Part shown: positions 22,886 to 34,090 of the stretch, one piece after another
Layout of the letters: every line of letters starts with the position of its first letter
How positions within the stretch are numbered: position 1 is the stretch's first letter
Assembly: GCA_037178625.1 (NCBI GenBank)
Contig: CM074136.1
Span: 1,302,001-1,366,000, forward strand
Origin: Skeletonema tropicum
Lineage: Eukaryota > Bacillariophyta > Thalassiosirophyceae > Thalassiosirales > Thalassiosiraceae
Length of the DNA: 64,000 nt
Direction: 5' to 3'
Notes under the pieces: model-generated
What the model was told of the DNA's origin: nothing
The model's database searches: none
The model's input: the letters and a program-made list of their open reading frames with translations, nothing else
Translations under genes and position numbers: made by a program

Positions 22886-24605
22886 TTAGGCGCTATTACC
22901 TTGCAGATCTACCCCCGAAGTGAGATTTCCCAATGCTGTGTAGAGTTGATCTGCTATCTCCATTGCAGATGGCCGCAATCCTGGTTCAGGCTCCCAGCAG
23001 AGCATTATTGCATTTCGGATTGCAGCAACTGCTGGATTATCACTATGTTCGTACTTTGCTGGAAATTGAGGCTTCAACCCTTTGGCAAGTTCTTGGCTCA
23101 CCTGCTTGAATCTTTTCTTCTTCTGTTTCTTGCCGCGCGGCTCTGTTCCAGTGAGCAGTACGAACAATGTATTACCAAGTGAATAAACGTCAACCTTTTC
23201 GTTTAGACGTGTCGGTGTCGGACGCTGGATGTCTTCAGCACTAACACTTTGCATCTCCTCAGGTGATCTCCACCATGGCTCACGGAATCTTCCCTGGAAC
23301 CCACACGTGGTATTCTTCATGGGATTCCATGTTAGGAACTCAGCCACATTGAAATCGTTCAGCTTAGGCCGACCTGATGGGCTTATGATGACGTTGCGAG
23401 GGTTAATATCGTAGTGGACAATGCTCGCTGAATTTTTGAATTGTTTATGGTCGTAATCAGTAGGGACACCATGAACGTGGGCAACCGCCCTAGCAGTCAT
23501 TGCGGCAATTTGAAGTTTTGTTCTTAATATATATGGAGAGAAATTGTTCATCATGCCAGTTGCTATGCGATACAGATTGTTGAGTCCACTGTCCAGGAAT
23601 GCAAGTTCGGTCGCAACTGATTGGCCACAGAATCCGTAGATATCCTTTCAACATACCAACAATGTTAGAGAAACAATTAATGCATGTAAGCCACCTAAAT
23701 ACTGCTTTGCATACACTCACCATGACATATGGAGATTCTGACAATCTTTCTAGCGCTACTGAATCACGACGATGTAGCTCAAAATATTCAGACATAAAAT
23801 CCCTTTCAAGCCGCAATGTCTTGATTGCAAAAGTAATATTAGTCACTTCGTCAGACACCTTCCATGCATCCCGAAACCAACCATTACCTAATAATTTGGC
23901 AGAATAAGTATCGTGGATTGTTTTGTGTTGAGAAGTACTCCTCTTGGAGCTAGTTGTGGCTGAACTTCTTAAAGCTAGATATGAGCTCGTGGAGAAAACA
24001 TTCAGTTCGTGTAGCGAATTACATGTAGGGAACGACATGCTTTGCCATTTTGCCATGGGTTCGCAGCATTCGTCTATTTTTGTCTGAAATTGTTGATCAG
24101 GTGATTCTTCATCTTGTGATTGATCATCATGTTGGCTTATGTTCGCATTGTATTGTCGAGAAGATTGTACATCCACTCGTGTTGATAGATTATCATTGTG
24201 CCCTGTTATAACAATATCATCCGCATTCTTACCCCAACTATAAGTCCCCGAACCTTTCTTGCTGCCTATATATACCACTCTCTTGATCGCCATTGTCTGC
24301 TGGAATAACTCTTGATTCTTTTGTATACCTCTAATTACAGGGTCCCTGCTTTTCTGAAAGTTTTGTAATGTTTGGTCAACGCCACTTTGCTGCCCATCAA
24401 ATCTATGCAACGCCCTGATCATCGCTGATGTGGTTATTATATAAACTGGAAATAAGATCAGAAACAAGATGCGTAGGCGACCATCTATTTTGGGGCGATG
24501 GTATTGAGAAGAAGCTGTCAAAGTTGAGTCTTCCGATATTCTCGCAAGTGATGGATGCAGATCATATTTCCGACGGAATTGCCGTCGACGACCATTAATC
24601 CACAT
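22886..24605 (-). CDS. Membrane-anchored protein kinase-like protein
   Basis: Two exons, 24605-23721 and 23644-22886 (intron 76 nt), 547 residues. A basic N-terminus precedes one membrane segment (RILFLILFPVYIITTSAMIR, about 44-63), then an extended linker. The kinase domain starts near 240: GNGWFRDAWKVSD (glycine-loop-like), the lysine strand FAIKTLRLERDF, and YVMDIYGFCGQ across the splice. The catalytic loop is HYDINPRNVIIS, the metal site DFN in place of DFG, and PWWRSPEEM replaces the APE motif. The C-lobe ends VDVYSLGNTLFVLLTG and LRPSAMEIADQLY. Lys and both Asp are present, so activity is possible although the motifs are atypical. The type II-like topology puts the kinase on one side of an endomembrane or the plasma membrane. 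It converges with the ABC gene, stop to stop, with 6 bp between. Confidence 0.8.
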
Positions 24606-25112
24606 TCTTCTCCACCAATTGAGTTGACTCCTTGATAGCTAAGCAGCAACTGGACTACTAACCAACTACTACAGAAGGTGTGTTCATCTTTTATGCTACT
24701 TACTTATGGTGGGGATGCATGGTGCATGTTTTCTGCATTTTCAATTTTCAACGCTTTCAAAAAGATGGCGTCTGAACAGTGTCACACCGGCAATCAATCA
24801 GGTCACAATAATACACAGAAAAACACACCTGAAGCCCCATCCACAAATCAAAGATGTAGTGGAAATAGGCTGGTTGTACTTTGGGTTCGTTGGGGTCTGC
24901 TCCATACTCATCACTGATTCCAACTGCAGCAGAGTACAAACATTTTTGCGATCTCGCATTATTGTGGTTCTGTTTAGACACCAGGTTGACTAAGCATCCA
25001 GAAGCCACCATCATTTCTTGCTCTGCTGCAGTTACGGATGCCATCATCTGTAGATAAGTAGAAAAATAGGAAGTACTTTTAGGTACATAGATAGATTATG
25101 ATAGTAACTACT

Positions 25113-25115
<3 letters not shown>

Positions 25116-25177
<62 letters not shown>
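25116..25177. repeat. (TC)n microsatellite
   Basis: About 60 bp of almost uninterrupted TC dinucleotides, followed by a CTCTCTAGAGAGAG palindrome. Confidence 0.95.
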
Positions 25178-25179
<2 letters not shown>

Positions 25180-25579
25180 GTCTCTCTAGAGAGAGGAGGG
25201 GTTTGTAGAGAAAGGGGAACGGGCTCGGCTTGCTCCCGAAGCCCTTGGGCCTTGGGGACTGCTCTAGAGGTACGGTTGGTCGACGTAAGTGGATAAGTAG
25301 AAAACGCGATACTTAGAACAAAGTAGAAGTAAGTATTCACATCATACAACTAACAACTAACTTCTAACTATGCCGATGCTGCTCACTCTTACACACTGCA
25401 GCTGGAGTATAATCCAGCAGACTTTCCAGCTGGTTATGTATTGTTGAACCTGGAAAAAGGAACTGATTCATGCAATTTTATGGCTACTATGTAACCTCCT
25501 TTCGTTTTCCTGATGAGTAATTGCTCGATAGGCTGTTTGATGTTATCCAATGATGAAATCATGAAACAATATGCTCTGC

Positions 25580-25694
25580 CACCCTACAACATTGGATCTT
25601 CAGCCATATGTCTGAGTCACTTGGAGGACCAAGCACATATAAGTGCAAAGTCCCAGAAAGAGGACTCCCATTTCTGACAGAAGATCTTATGGCG
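25580..25694 (-). mobile_element. MULE-like MITE, copy B
   Basis: Related by sequence to copies at 35011-35123 and 27618-27752. It begins CACCCTACAAC, has GGATCTTCAG and GTCTGAGTCACTTGGAGGAC inside, and ends in GATCTTATGGCG. A 9-bp direct repeat, ATGCTCTGC, flanks it (25571-25579 and 25695-25703), the target-duplication size typical of Mutator-like elements. It has no coding capacity. Confidence 0.75.
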
Positions 25695-26795
25695 ATGCTC
25701 TGCAATATCTCGATGTGAACTTGGTGAAGCAAGAATGAAGTAGTCGGCAGAAAGTAGAAAGAAGATGACGCGCTTCAATCTTAACAAAGTTCCCCCCTCC
25801 AGATGGGAAGTGAACAAGAAAGTGCCTAACTACTAGAGCGATACGCTCCGCTGAATCGAGGAAAATGGATTAGTACCATAGTTAGGTGAAAGGCCGCAGC
25901 ATAGCAAGTGTGCATGCAATTTTATGGCTACATATTGAGCTCCTATCGATGTGCGAGAGAGGTTCGCAAAATGATTTCGCACATCCGAAAAGAACCCTTT
26001 TTATGGAACCTCAATAATACCAGCTACTTTGTGACAAATCACAAATGCGAGCTGGTCATTAAAGTAAGTTTGAAGGGAGAAACCAGGGGATTTTGATTGA
26101 GTTTGAAGCCTTCTTGTTCAAGATTTGTTCCCGTGCCATCTACATATCAAAAGGAATCTGGAATCCGGCTTTGTGTCTTCTGCATGGGTCGGATTGAGTC
26201 GTGGCGGAAAAACACTGCATTGCACTCAAAGACGTCACCCAAGGAACATCTGGATCTGGATAGTCCCGTGCGAACCCACCTCCCAAAACACCAAAAATCT
26301 TGACCCTTCATCTTCTATCTATGGATTTGCAGAAGCAGAAGATGCTCTCTCTCAGATGAGGAGTTAGGCCGTTTGAGGAATCGATTGTGTCTATCGTCAA
26401 GATTCATTCCACCATGGTATCTTCAGTCTTAGGGAAGATATTCATCAAGACGCAGAGTCTTCCATTCTGTCTTCTGCAAGGTCTTTGATAGACTTGCAGA
26501 AGACTTCTGACCGAAGTGGCTCACGTTAATTTCCAGCCTTGCGGTTTTTCTTGTCTGAAAAAGGGCAGTCGAAAAAGGATAACAGTAACAGTATCGATTA
26601 CTTCACATTACTGCTGCTGCTACTACTACTACTACTAATAATAATATAACAGAAATCTTGCAGCAGTACTAACTACTACGAAACAGCATTGGCCCTAAAT
26701 CCTAAGCATTTCTCAATAATGTTGGCATCCCTTTGATGTGGCTCGTACTAGGCATTTTGCAGCCATCAAATGACACTTCTTTCATGTCATCGCTC

Positions 26796-27227
26796 CTAGC
26801 GGCCCTCGTCCTCATTCGGCTGATCTTCGTCGTCGGAAATGGCTTGGGCTCTGGTGCTTTCTGCCACGTCAAGCTCTTCCATGATGTCGTGTAGGAGCAA
26901 GTTAGGATGAAGTTCACAAGAGAGCCTCGTTTTGCGCGAATAGCTCTTGGAGGAGGAATCATCTGCATTGCCAAGATGATTGATATCAAGGAGTTCACTC
27001 AGGCCAGCATTCCTGTAGATTTCATTAATCTTTCCAGCAGCTTGCAAGTCATCAACGCCTTCATCTTCTTCGGGACAGAGTAATAAGGCCTTCATTCGGA
27101 AGAGGATGCTTGAATGACGAGAGAATGCATCTGCATCTGGTTCCCCGACTCGGTGAGGCATAGTAGCGCTGCCACCACCATCATGCTGTTTCGTTGGTAC
27201 AGTGTGCTTGAGCTTGAGAACATTCAT
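26796..27227 (-). CDS. Small acidic hypothetical protein
   Basis: A 143-residue frame with a coding-like composition. It has a helical C-terminal half (INEIYRNAGLSELLDINHLG), then a stretch ending in an acidic tail (SDDEDQPNEDEGR). Basic KLKHTVPTKQ lies at the N-terminus. No known domain, signal peptide or membrane segment. The start is the first ATG. It stands alone between repeat-rich spacers. I cannot assign a function; cytosolic or nuclear by default. Confidence 0.5.
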   Translation of the reverse strand: MNVLKLKHTVPTKQHDGGGSATMPHRVGEPDADAFSRHSSILFRMKALLLCPEEDEGVDDLQAAGKINEIYRNAGLSELLDINHLGNADDSSSKSYSRKTRLSCELHPNLLLHDIMEELDVAESTRAQAISDDEDQPNEDEGR

Positions 27228-27860
27228 GATTTGAAGGGAGAAAAATATGATACGATGGTCAATCGTTGCCTTTTGCTTTTGTGAAAATCGAAGACCTCAA
27301 ACTTTTGTACTTTATACGTAAGTGCAACTGAGGGCAACGAACTATTACTGCACAGCTAAGTTTTAAGCCTACTTGCTGCCCTACTTGCTAGCGTTGTTCA
27401 CGGCATCTGCACATCAAAAGGAATCTGTGTCCGTCATCTCGCTGCATCTGATGATGGGTCGGAGTCGCTGGTCTACTGATCGCTTTTACATCGCTAGAAG
27501 CTGCCATTGAACTTGAACTCCTTCAGAGCAGCTGGCAAAGCAGCTGGCCTGGGCCGTTCCTTATCCTTATGGTTCACGCATACATTGACAAGTTCACGCA
27601 AACGCAAAACACAGAAAACCTAAGGACATAGGGTCTTCAGACACCTGTCTGAGTCCTCTCAGCACCAGAGATGCAATGTCCCTCTCTCTCGCATCTCTAC
27701 TCTCAAGGGAGAGGACTCCCATGCTATGACAAAGATCTACGATATGTAGTGCACAAAAGTAATCTCTAGAGCTTTGCATCAGCAGAATTACTTACAAGAA
27801 ACGTTACAAGAGCTGTCTATGAATTGATTAGTCATTAAGACCGTAGAACCCCCTTGCTGA
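27228..27860. other. Spacer with MITE copy C
   Basis: Near 27410-27470 it repeats a degraded motif also found near 26140-26200 (ATATCAAAAGGAATCTG and GGGTCGGA). Otherwise only the MITE relative at 27618-27752 was recognised. Confidence 0.4.
27618..27752 (-). mobile_element. MULE-like MITE, degraded copy C
   Basis: The inner part matches copy A: GGTCTTCAGACACCTGTCTG, GAGTCCTCTCAG and GAGGACTCCCATG. The termini are eroded (ACCTAAGGACATAGGG and TATGTAGTG). No clean target duplication was found. Confidence 0.6.
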
Positions 27861-30236
27861 CTATCTCCCACTACCCCATACAATAGCAATCTTCTCGTAA
27901 GTCTCCTCACTTCTCCTCCCCGTAACCACTTTTCGCACAAATCCCATGTGGACCAACTCGTACACAGCAAAGAAGAATGCAACTTCGCTAGAGTTTTCAT
28001 CCTTCGATTCTGTCACAACTTCAAAGTACTTGTTGTACCAATCGGAGAGGGTCATTACTCGGCTTTGAAATACTTGGAACGCAGTTCTGGTAGCCTGTGA
28101 TAGGCAATGTTTTGAAACAGCCTTGGGGGGAGGTAAGACCAAAGCCCTAGCCACATCCCTACGTGGTTGTGTAGAAGGGGGGAATGGTTCGCCCAAGACA
28201 ATTTGCAGGGGAAAGCTTCCTTCTGCCCAATAAATGAGATCATCAAGTAGCGCATTCGTCATTTGGTTGTTTACCTCTTCCTTCTCAAAGATATGTGATA
28301 AGAGGATGATGTATTCGTCCAACTTTGTCTGCATCTCCGACGAGTCGTTCGTGTCTTGTGCACTTAACTTTTGCCTTGCGTCTTGAAGAATGTAAATGAG
28401 TTTCGGTACACGGACTCTTAAGTCGCTCCTTGCCAAGCTTGATATTCGGGTCTCTCGAACTGGTGTCAACTCGAAGGTAGTGTATATCTTTTGTAACAGC
28501 TGATGAAAAATATACGACACTTGAATCTTTCGAAACAAATCAACAACGTGTCCATCTTTCTTCTCTGCCTGTTCTATGGTCTTTTCCCCACCAGGCAGTG
28601 ATGTTTGCTTAATTGACAAGAACGCTCGGCTGCTTTCCTCTCCAAACAACCATTTTAGCCGACTTTCATTCGGAATGACAAAATCCTTACAATGCAGCAG
28701 TGTCACAAATGAACCTGGTACAACGAAGTAGCGACGCAACTCTGCCTTCAAGTGCCTTGCTAGTGACATGACAGAATTATCGAACTCGTGATAAACTTCC
28801 AGCGCATGATTCCATAAACTTTGATTGGTCCATAGAAACGACGGCATACACTTGCCCGAAAAGAAGAATTGATTGGCAAAAATGTCAAACTGGGCTTGTG
28901 GCAGTGGTAGCTCCAATTCACATGCTGCCACACCCCCATCACCAGCACCAGAATCATGATTGGATGGATTGCGCAATCGTGACAATCTATCGCCCAGACC
29001 TCCCGGAATACTATCCATCAAGACAACACTGATGGGAATCCCATGCCAAGATCGAAGTGAGATGAGAGTTGTCAGAAACGTATCCAATGTCGGAGACGGA
29101 ATATTCTCAATATCTTCCAATAGAACAATAATAGAGTCAAAGCATTCCACGCTACCGCACCAATCTACAAGACTCTTAGTCCAGCTCCACACACTAGTAA
29201 ATATGGATGCCACACCTCCACTCCCTCCCGGTGCTTCGTCAACATCTATCCTCGATACTTGCGATTTCATTTTCTTGCGTTGACGAGTGAGTTCCATGGC
29301 ATATTCTTCACCGTTGGGATCATTCGAGATGCATTGAGAGAGTATTTCTGCAATTAGATGTCCCTGTTGGACGAGGTTGGATGTGCTTTTGATTGTGACG
29401 ACACAGCTGGATGATAATGATGTTGATGGACGCTTTGCATCAGCGTTGTATGATGATGATGTAGTACTACCATTTTTGACACGTCTGGATAAATCTGCTG
29501 ATAACACCTTGGTCATCTCTGATCGATCTAATACATTGGGGTAGCACTTGATGGTAATGAATGGAAGTAAAGATGGGTTGTACTTTCGCTTATTGCGACA
29601 GTGGATCATGTCGGCCAAAATTGCTTTGAGCTGTTCTGTGTCATCCAGACATACTGAATTAGCGGTGTTGTTGTTGTTTACCGCATTGTCCTCTCCACCG
29701 TCATCACGATCTGGTTGAAACATTTCAATATAATCATGAATCTCTTCCGCCAACATCTTGAAATTATTCATACTACGATTTCCCCCTTTTCCAACACCAG
29801 ATACACCATCCGCCTCAACGGCAGAATATCTGAGAGCCTCTCTAGCACACTCATCCACATCTCTCATTATTAATTTCATCCCCTCCTCACTCAGATATCG
29901 CACATGACTGTAAATTTCATTGGTGGTGGGTTCAAATTTTGAGTCGATGGCTGCCTCCTTTTTTGCCCTCAGGTTGGATGCTGTCACCTGCTCTACAGAC
30001 GCGCCAATTATATTATTATTGTTATTGCTGGGCGCAGTGGTTGTATTATCATTCTCAGATCCATCATTATGGAGAGGCAATGTCTTTCCAACAATGCCGT
30101 ATTCGGGCACGTGTTGGAGTGTCATCCATTTGGCTAGTGTGATTTGCTTTCCATTGCGCAGATTCAGCTTGTTGGCGGCAGTGATACCGCCTCCACTGCT
30201 GTTGTTGGCCTGCTGTCTGGTTACTCTGGTTGACAT
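27861..30236 (-). CDS. ORC3: Origin recognition complex subunit 3
   Basis: A 791-residue single-exon protein. A low-complexity N-terminus (about 1-130) precedes the ORC3 N-terminal domain: KYNPSLLPFITIKCYPNVLD, then SIIVLLEDIENIPSPTLDTF (a Walker B-like strand). Then WHGIPISVVLMDSIPGGLGD and FDIFANQFFFSGKCMPSFLW. Next comes LARHLKAELRRYFVVPGSFV, the segment equivalent to the helix that packs on ORC2. The C-terminal winged-helix-like end FQSRVMTLSDWYNKYFEVV and FAVYELVHMGFVRKV is the ORC3 C-terminal signature. ORC3 is part of the six-subunit complex that marks replication origins and loads MCM in the nucleus. Like other ORC3 proteins it lacks a Walker A. Length fits the family (about 700). Poly-Asn and Ser stretches account for the extra residues. 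Confidence 0.85.
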   Translation of the reverse strand: MSTRVTRQQANNSSGGGITAANKLNLRNGKQITLAKWMTLQHVPEYGIVGKTLPLHNDGSENDNTTTAPSNNNNNIIGASVEQVTASNLRAKKEAAIDSKFEPTTNEIYSHVRYLSEEGMKLIMRDVDECAREALRYSAVEADGVSGVGKGGNRSMNNFKMLAEEIHDYIEMFQPDRDDGGEDNAVNNNNTANSVCLDDTEQLKAILADMIHCRNKRKYNPSLLPFITIKCYPNVLDRSEMTKVLSADLSRRVKNGSTTSSSYNADAKRPSTSLSSSCVVTIKSTSNLVQQGHLIAEILSQCISNDPNGEEYAMELTRQRKKMKSQVSRIDVDEAPGGSGGVASIFTSVWSWTKSLVDWCGSVECFDSIIVLLEDIENIPSPTLDTFLTTLISLRSWHGIPISVVLMDSIPGGLGDRLSRLRNPSNHDSGAGDGGVAACELELPLPQAQFDIFANQFFFSGKCMPSFLWTNQSLWNHALEVYHEFDNSVMSLARHLKAELRRYFVVPGSFVTLLHCKDFVIPNESRLKWLFGEESSRAFLSIKQTSLPGGEKTIEQAEKKDGHVVDLFRKIQVSYIFHQLLQKIYTTFELTPVRETRISSLARSDLRVRVPKLIYILQDARQKLSAQDTNDSSEMQTKLDEYIILLSHIFEKEEVNNQMTNALLDDLIYWAEGSFPLQIVLGEPFPPSTQPRRDVARALVLPPPKAVSKHCLSQATRTAFQVFQSRVMTLSDWYNKYFEVVTESKDENSSEVAFFFAVYELVHMGFVRKVVTGRRSEETYEKIAIVWGSGR

Positions 30237-30324
30237 GCTGGGCGGGGCTCCTCGGGGCGCGGCTGTTGACTATCGGCAGAAGATGAAGAGATGGAAGATT
30301 TGCTTGCGTAACCTCTGCAATACT

Positions 30325-31470
30325 TTTTTTTAGTGGAACGGAGCTTCTTGGGCAAGATGTAGTTTAGTACCGTGCGGGATGCCAATGTACATAGGAGTTG
30401 GTATAAAGGGAGAAACGACAGAAAACTCAAGACGCTATTTTACTCTTTGACAATAAATACAAAGTTAATATTTTACTCTTTGACAGCACAACGTCGTTGA
30501 TTGCAACTTGCCTGCTGGTACTTAACTTGCAATATTACAACATTCATTGGTGGAGATGATGTGCTGGCCAAGCACAACAAGACCTAAGTCTTCCCACAAC
30601 AAGACCTAGGTCTTCTCACAATAAGACCAACTCGCCTTTTGTGAGTTGGAACACCTCGCAACCAAGCGCTTATTGTCTTACTGATATCTATCTTGAATGT
30701 CAATAGATATTCGGATGTTCAGCACACCAGCTCTTGTTCGTCGCGTGACGATCGATACTCATGGAATGGAGGAGCAACAACAGTCTCAACAGCAGCAGAC
30801 GTTCCCTTTCAAACTCTACAATATGCTCGAGTATGCATGCGATTCAGAGTTCAGCTCTTGTATTTCGTGGTCTGTTGATGGAAGTGCCTTCATCATTCGT
30901 GACAAGGACGTTATGATGGCCAATCTTGCACCTACGTTCTTCAATTGGACACATTATCGATCTTTTGTAAGTGATTTGCATACATGGAGTGTATGAAAAG
31001 TTGTTTTTTTGCCCCTTATCACAATCACTATCACTGACACTGAACTGACATCAATTGCGTTTGTACACTCGCATTATACCATTGCCGTTTAGACACGGCA
31101 GCTTAACATTTGGGGTTTTTCTCGTACCGAGATACAAACAGTTCAAAGTGACGGCTGGCGACACAATAAATTTGTTCGTGGACGGCCTGATCTACTCAAT
31201 GAGATTGAGCGCATGAAGAATAGCTTTTCCGCTGCCAAGGCTTTAGCTTTAGCTCGGCAACAGCAAGCTGAAACAGCGGCTGAGAGTAAGAACAACGTTG
31301 CGGTCGCTGCCGGTGTGAGCTGCAGCACTTCGTCATTGCGACTAGATTCAGCAGCCAATCAACCCTACAATGAAACTGATGGACATTTCGGCATTGTAGC
31401 GGCAGCGACCTTAATACAGCCACCTGCACAACCAGCACAACTACCTTCGCAACTACCTGCACAACCACAA
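30325..31470 (+). repeat. Segmental duplication, copy 1 (HSF gene and 5' flank)
   Basis: This 1.15 kb matches about 48107-49307 in the same orientation, including about 370 bp upstream of the start codon, both exons and the intron. Differences are scattered substitutions and short indels. One roughly 80-bp coding segment present in copy 2 (about 49168-49247) is missing here near 31411. The match ends inside the Pro/Gln-rich repeat near 31470. Confidence 0.9.
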
Positions 31471-31510
31471 GTACTTCTACCTAAGTACTTACTTAAGTAT
31501 GATACTTGAG
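30697..31510 (+). pseudogene. HSF-type DNA-binding protein, truncated copy
   Basis: Exons 30697-30966 and 31093-31510 (126-nt intron) encode an HSF domain (FPFKLYNMLEYACDSEF, ISWSVDGSAFIIRD, then RSF-TRQLNIWGFSR across the junction). After it comes a short coiled, Ala/Gln-rich tail. Compared with the copy at 48435-49615, the C-terminal 100 or so residues are gone. An internal deletion has occurred, and the end is a new sequence (LLPKYLLKYDT) after the duplication boundary. The DNA-binding domain itself looks complete, so a shortened protein might be made and could compete with the full copy; more likely it is decaying. Several spliceable and promoter features are duplicated with it. Confidence 0.75.
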
Positions 31511-31968
31511 AATGGACGGATGAAGATGAGTGATGAGTGAAGGATTAATTTTTGTAAATAAAATACCGTTAGGTTTTGATGCGTCGCGGACGGACACGCA
31601 CGAATTTGAGCCCATGCAAGAACTACAAACTTTAAGAAAAACACTCAACACCTTCGTAAGTAATACTTAGGAGTTATGTAGTTTGTTTGCCTGAGTTCCC
31701 CCCTCTTCTGTGATATCATATCACTTAGGAAATTAGGTAAATGTTGCATTATCGCTACCTAGACATCATTGAACCAACAATTGGAGTCTTCATACGCCGA
31801 GGGCACAACCAAACAGCGTCGCAGTCGGAACCACGGGAGAGGGTTGTCTCTCCTACCACAGCTCGTTATAGAGCCCGGGATATATTGACGTGTATGTCAA
31901 TAAGCCTGTATACAGGCGAGATATACAAATACAAGTATTTGCACAAGAGTATAAGCTTATACCCATCT
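31511..31968. other. Spacer; short inverted-repeat partner
   Basis: A 31-bp segment near 31707-31743 (TGATATCATATCACTTAGG and following AAATTAGGTAAATG) recurs inverted near 47204-47240. No gene recognised. Confidence 0.4.
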
Positions 31969-32541
31969 CTATCCGTGGTTGTTTTGACCGCGTCGAAGTG
32001 CTGCCTGAGCCCGCTGGCGACGTATCAAGAAGGCTTCACGTGCCGCTTTCACTGAAAGCAGCCAATAAGCTTGATGTTCACCAGAAGTTGTTTCGAGATC
32101 ATCGAGATTGATTTCCATCAAATATTTATCCTCCTCTCCAAGCCCTTCTAAGCCCATCGCCCATCTCTTGCTGCTCATAGCTATTTGTAGCTCCTCCTTC
32201 CTCTCTAACGCAAGCATACCCGAAATTTTATCATGAATCAAGAAATTCCTCACCAGCCACTGTCCATGGGTCATCTCCATCAGCTTGATTGAGAAGCTCT
32301 GTGCCCATTTTGCGCCCGAAAGATAGCTGCCCTCCAGACGACGATGTGTCTCTTGAATCGCACAGAACTCCTTGGATATCATTCCTTCCATAAACCGCCG
32401 CCATCCAATCTTATCTTGTGAACGTGCCAACTTCCGCAGTATCGGGTCATGATCGCTAGCAATGCAGTCCATAAAGCTTTTGCCATTCCGAGCCCTCACG
32501 AAACTCATGATATACTTTTCCAGCACTTCACATGTCCCCAC
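31969..32541 (-). CDS. Retroelement C-terminal domain ORF
   Basis: 190 residues, all-helical in look: WRRFMEGMISKEFCAIQETH, then KLMEMTHGQWLVRNFLIHDK, then LEGLGEEDKYLMEINLDDLE with TTSGEHQAYWL. The pattern "HGQWLxRNxxxHDKxSGxLxxxRKEE" recurs in diatom retroelement C-termini as I recall; the biochemical role is unknown. The start ATG is at the edge of the tandem duplication, so the frame was probably continuous with upstream coding sequence before the rearrangement. Confidence 0.55.
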   Translation of the reverse strand: MGTCEVLEKYIMSFVRARNGKSFMDCIASDHDPILRKLARSQDKIGWRRFMEGMISKEFCAIQETHRRLEGSYLSGAKWAQSFSIKLMEMTHGQWLVRNFLIHDKISGMLALERKEELQIAMSSKRWAMGLEGLGEEDKYLMEINLDDLETTSGEHQAYWLLSVKAAREAFLIRRQRAQAALRRGQNNHG

Positions 32542-32551
32542 CGATTGTAAC

Positions 32552-33840
32552 TAGGGTGCACCGTGTGCGAGTAAAAGAGGAGAGATAAAGCAGTACTCTA
32601 GAGGCGCATGCACGTAGCTGAGGCCGAACGATGAGCGGCAACCTCAGGAAGTCACAGGTATCTTGATTTTCGAACGCTGACCCCATGCCTGCGAGAGGCA
32701 GGCGATGGGGTCAGCGGCAGATTCTTCTCACTACTCACTAAATATTGAGATATGTAATAAAATCCTTTTTTCTAGCATTGCCTAGCCGTATCATAGCTTA
32801 TGCGGGCAGCATTACTACTTATTCGATCAAGCCAAACGAAAGGATGCAAAAAGAATCGCTGTAACATTTGTGTGACGATTCGAACTTACTTCAGGGGTAA
32901 CAAAATGTAACAAAGACTAACCCTAACAAAATTCCTTCCCGCAATAATTTTCGATCTTCCACTTTAAGGATTTCGCGCAATTTTACCCAGATCATGCGGT
33001 TCGACAGATAGATTTCGATTTCAGCGCTTCATGGGTCCCTCCCCACTCCGCGAATATTGAGATGCCTTTGCAATGCATTTTGGGAATGGTGTGGCATTCT
33101 AACCAGGACTGTAAATTATCCGCTGACATCTGAAAACATTTTACCCTATCCTCTTCTTCACACATCAAGACGTGAGCGCATGATGTGCACCCAGACTAGG
33201 GTGCACCGTGTGCGAGTAAAAGAGGAGAGATAAAGCAGTACTCTAGAGGCGCATGCACGTAGCTGAGGCCGAACGATGAGCGGCAACCTCAGGAAGTCAC
33301 AGGTATCTTGATTTTCGAACGCTGACCCCATGCCTGCGAGAGGCAGGCGATGGGGTCAGCGGCAGATTCTTCTCACTACTCACTAAATATTGAGATATGT
33401 AATAAAATCCTTTTTTCTAGCATTGCCTAGCCGTATCATAGCTTATGCGGGCAGCATTACTACTTATTCGATCAAGCCAAACGAAAGGATGCAAAAAGAA
33501 TCGCTGTAACATTTGTGTGACGATTCGAACTTACTTCAGGGGTAACAAATGTAACAAAGACTAACCCTAACAAAATTCCTTCCCGCAATAATTTTCGATC
33601 TTCCACTTTAAGGATTTCGCGCAATTTTACCCAGATCATGCGGTTCGACAGATAGATTTCGATTTCAGCGCTTCATGGGTCCCTCCCCACTCCGCGAATA
33701 TTGAGATGCCTTTGCAATGCATTTTGGGAATGGTGTGGCATTCTAACCAGGACTGTAAATTATCCGCTGACATCTGAAAACATTTTACCCTATCCTCTTC
33801 TTCACACATCAAGACGTGAGCGCATGATGTGCACCCAGAC
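32552..33840. repeat. 645-bp near-perfect tandem duplication
   Basis: Copy 1 is 32552-33196 and copy 2 is 33197-33840. They differ visibly by one base (AACAAAATG against AACAAATG). Each holds the 3' half of the Cys/His ORF segment plus about 430 bp of non-coding DNA, including a strong hairpin. Confidence 0.95.
32675..32716. repeat. Strong GC-rich hairpin (repeated at 33320-33361)
   Basis: Arms CGCTGACCCCA and TGGGGTCAGCG enclose a second stem GCCTGC/GCAGGC with a short loop. It occurs once in each tandem copy. Confidence 0.8.
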
Positions 33841-34090
33841 AAGAAGGACACAAAGGAGAGTGATTAGGATCACATCTGTGTAACCGCAAGTTGGTGCCGG
33901 CTATGTCGTGAGCTTGCTTGCATGCCCATAGTTGGAAAAGCCGCGGGACCTCGTGTAATACCTTGTTCACGTTGACCCAATCTACTTGGACGAACGCGGA
34001 TGGAAGCAGGATCTGTCTCTTAGCGAAGATCTCACTGGCCAGCGCTAGGTGGCCATGAAAGCGGACTCTTTCACCAGTACATATCTGAAG

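Larger units (their letters stand above)
24606..26795. other. Repeat-rich 2.2-kb stretch without a clear gene
   Basis: It holds a (TC)n tract, one MULE-like MITE (25580-25694) and a trinucleotide run near 26612-26645. The stretch GCAATTTTATGGCTAC occurs twice, near 25471 and 25916. A segment near 26144 resembles 27410. A minus frame (24757-25047, MMASVTAAEQEMMVASGCLV...) and a plus frame near 25380-25494 (YADAAHSYTLQLEYNPADF...) look weakly coding but match no family I know. Confidence 0.4.

Noticed and set aside
25580..25817. 66-residue ORF (25617-25817) as a gene
   Set aside because: Most of it overlaps MITE copy B, which is non-coding in the other copies.
31143..31468. Minus-strand frames rich in Cys/Gln/Ser opposite the HSF gene
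   Set aside because: Shadows of the Ala/Gln-rich tail; the same shadows recur opposite the second HSF copy.
32675..32716. GC-rich hairpin as a Helitron 3' end or bacterial-type terminator
   Set aside because: No CTRR end follows at the expected distance, there is no U-run, and the setting is eukaryotic retroelement DNA.
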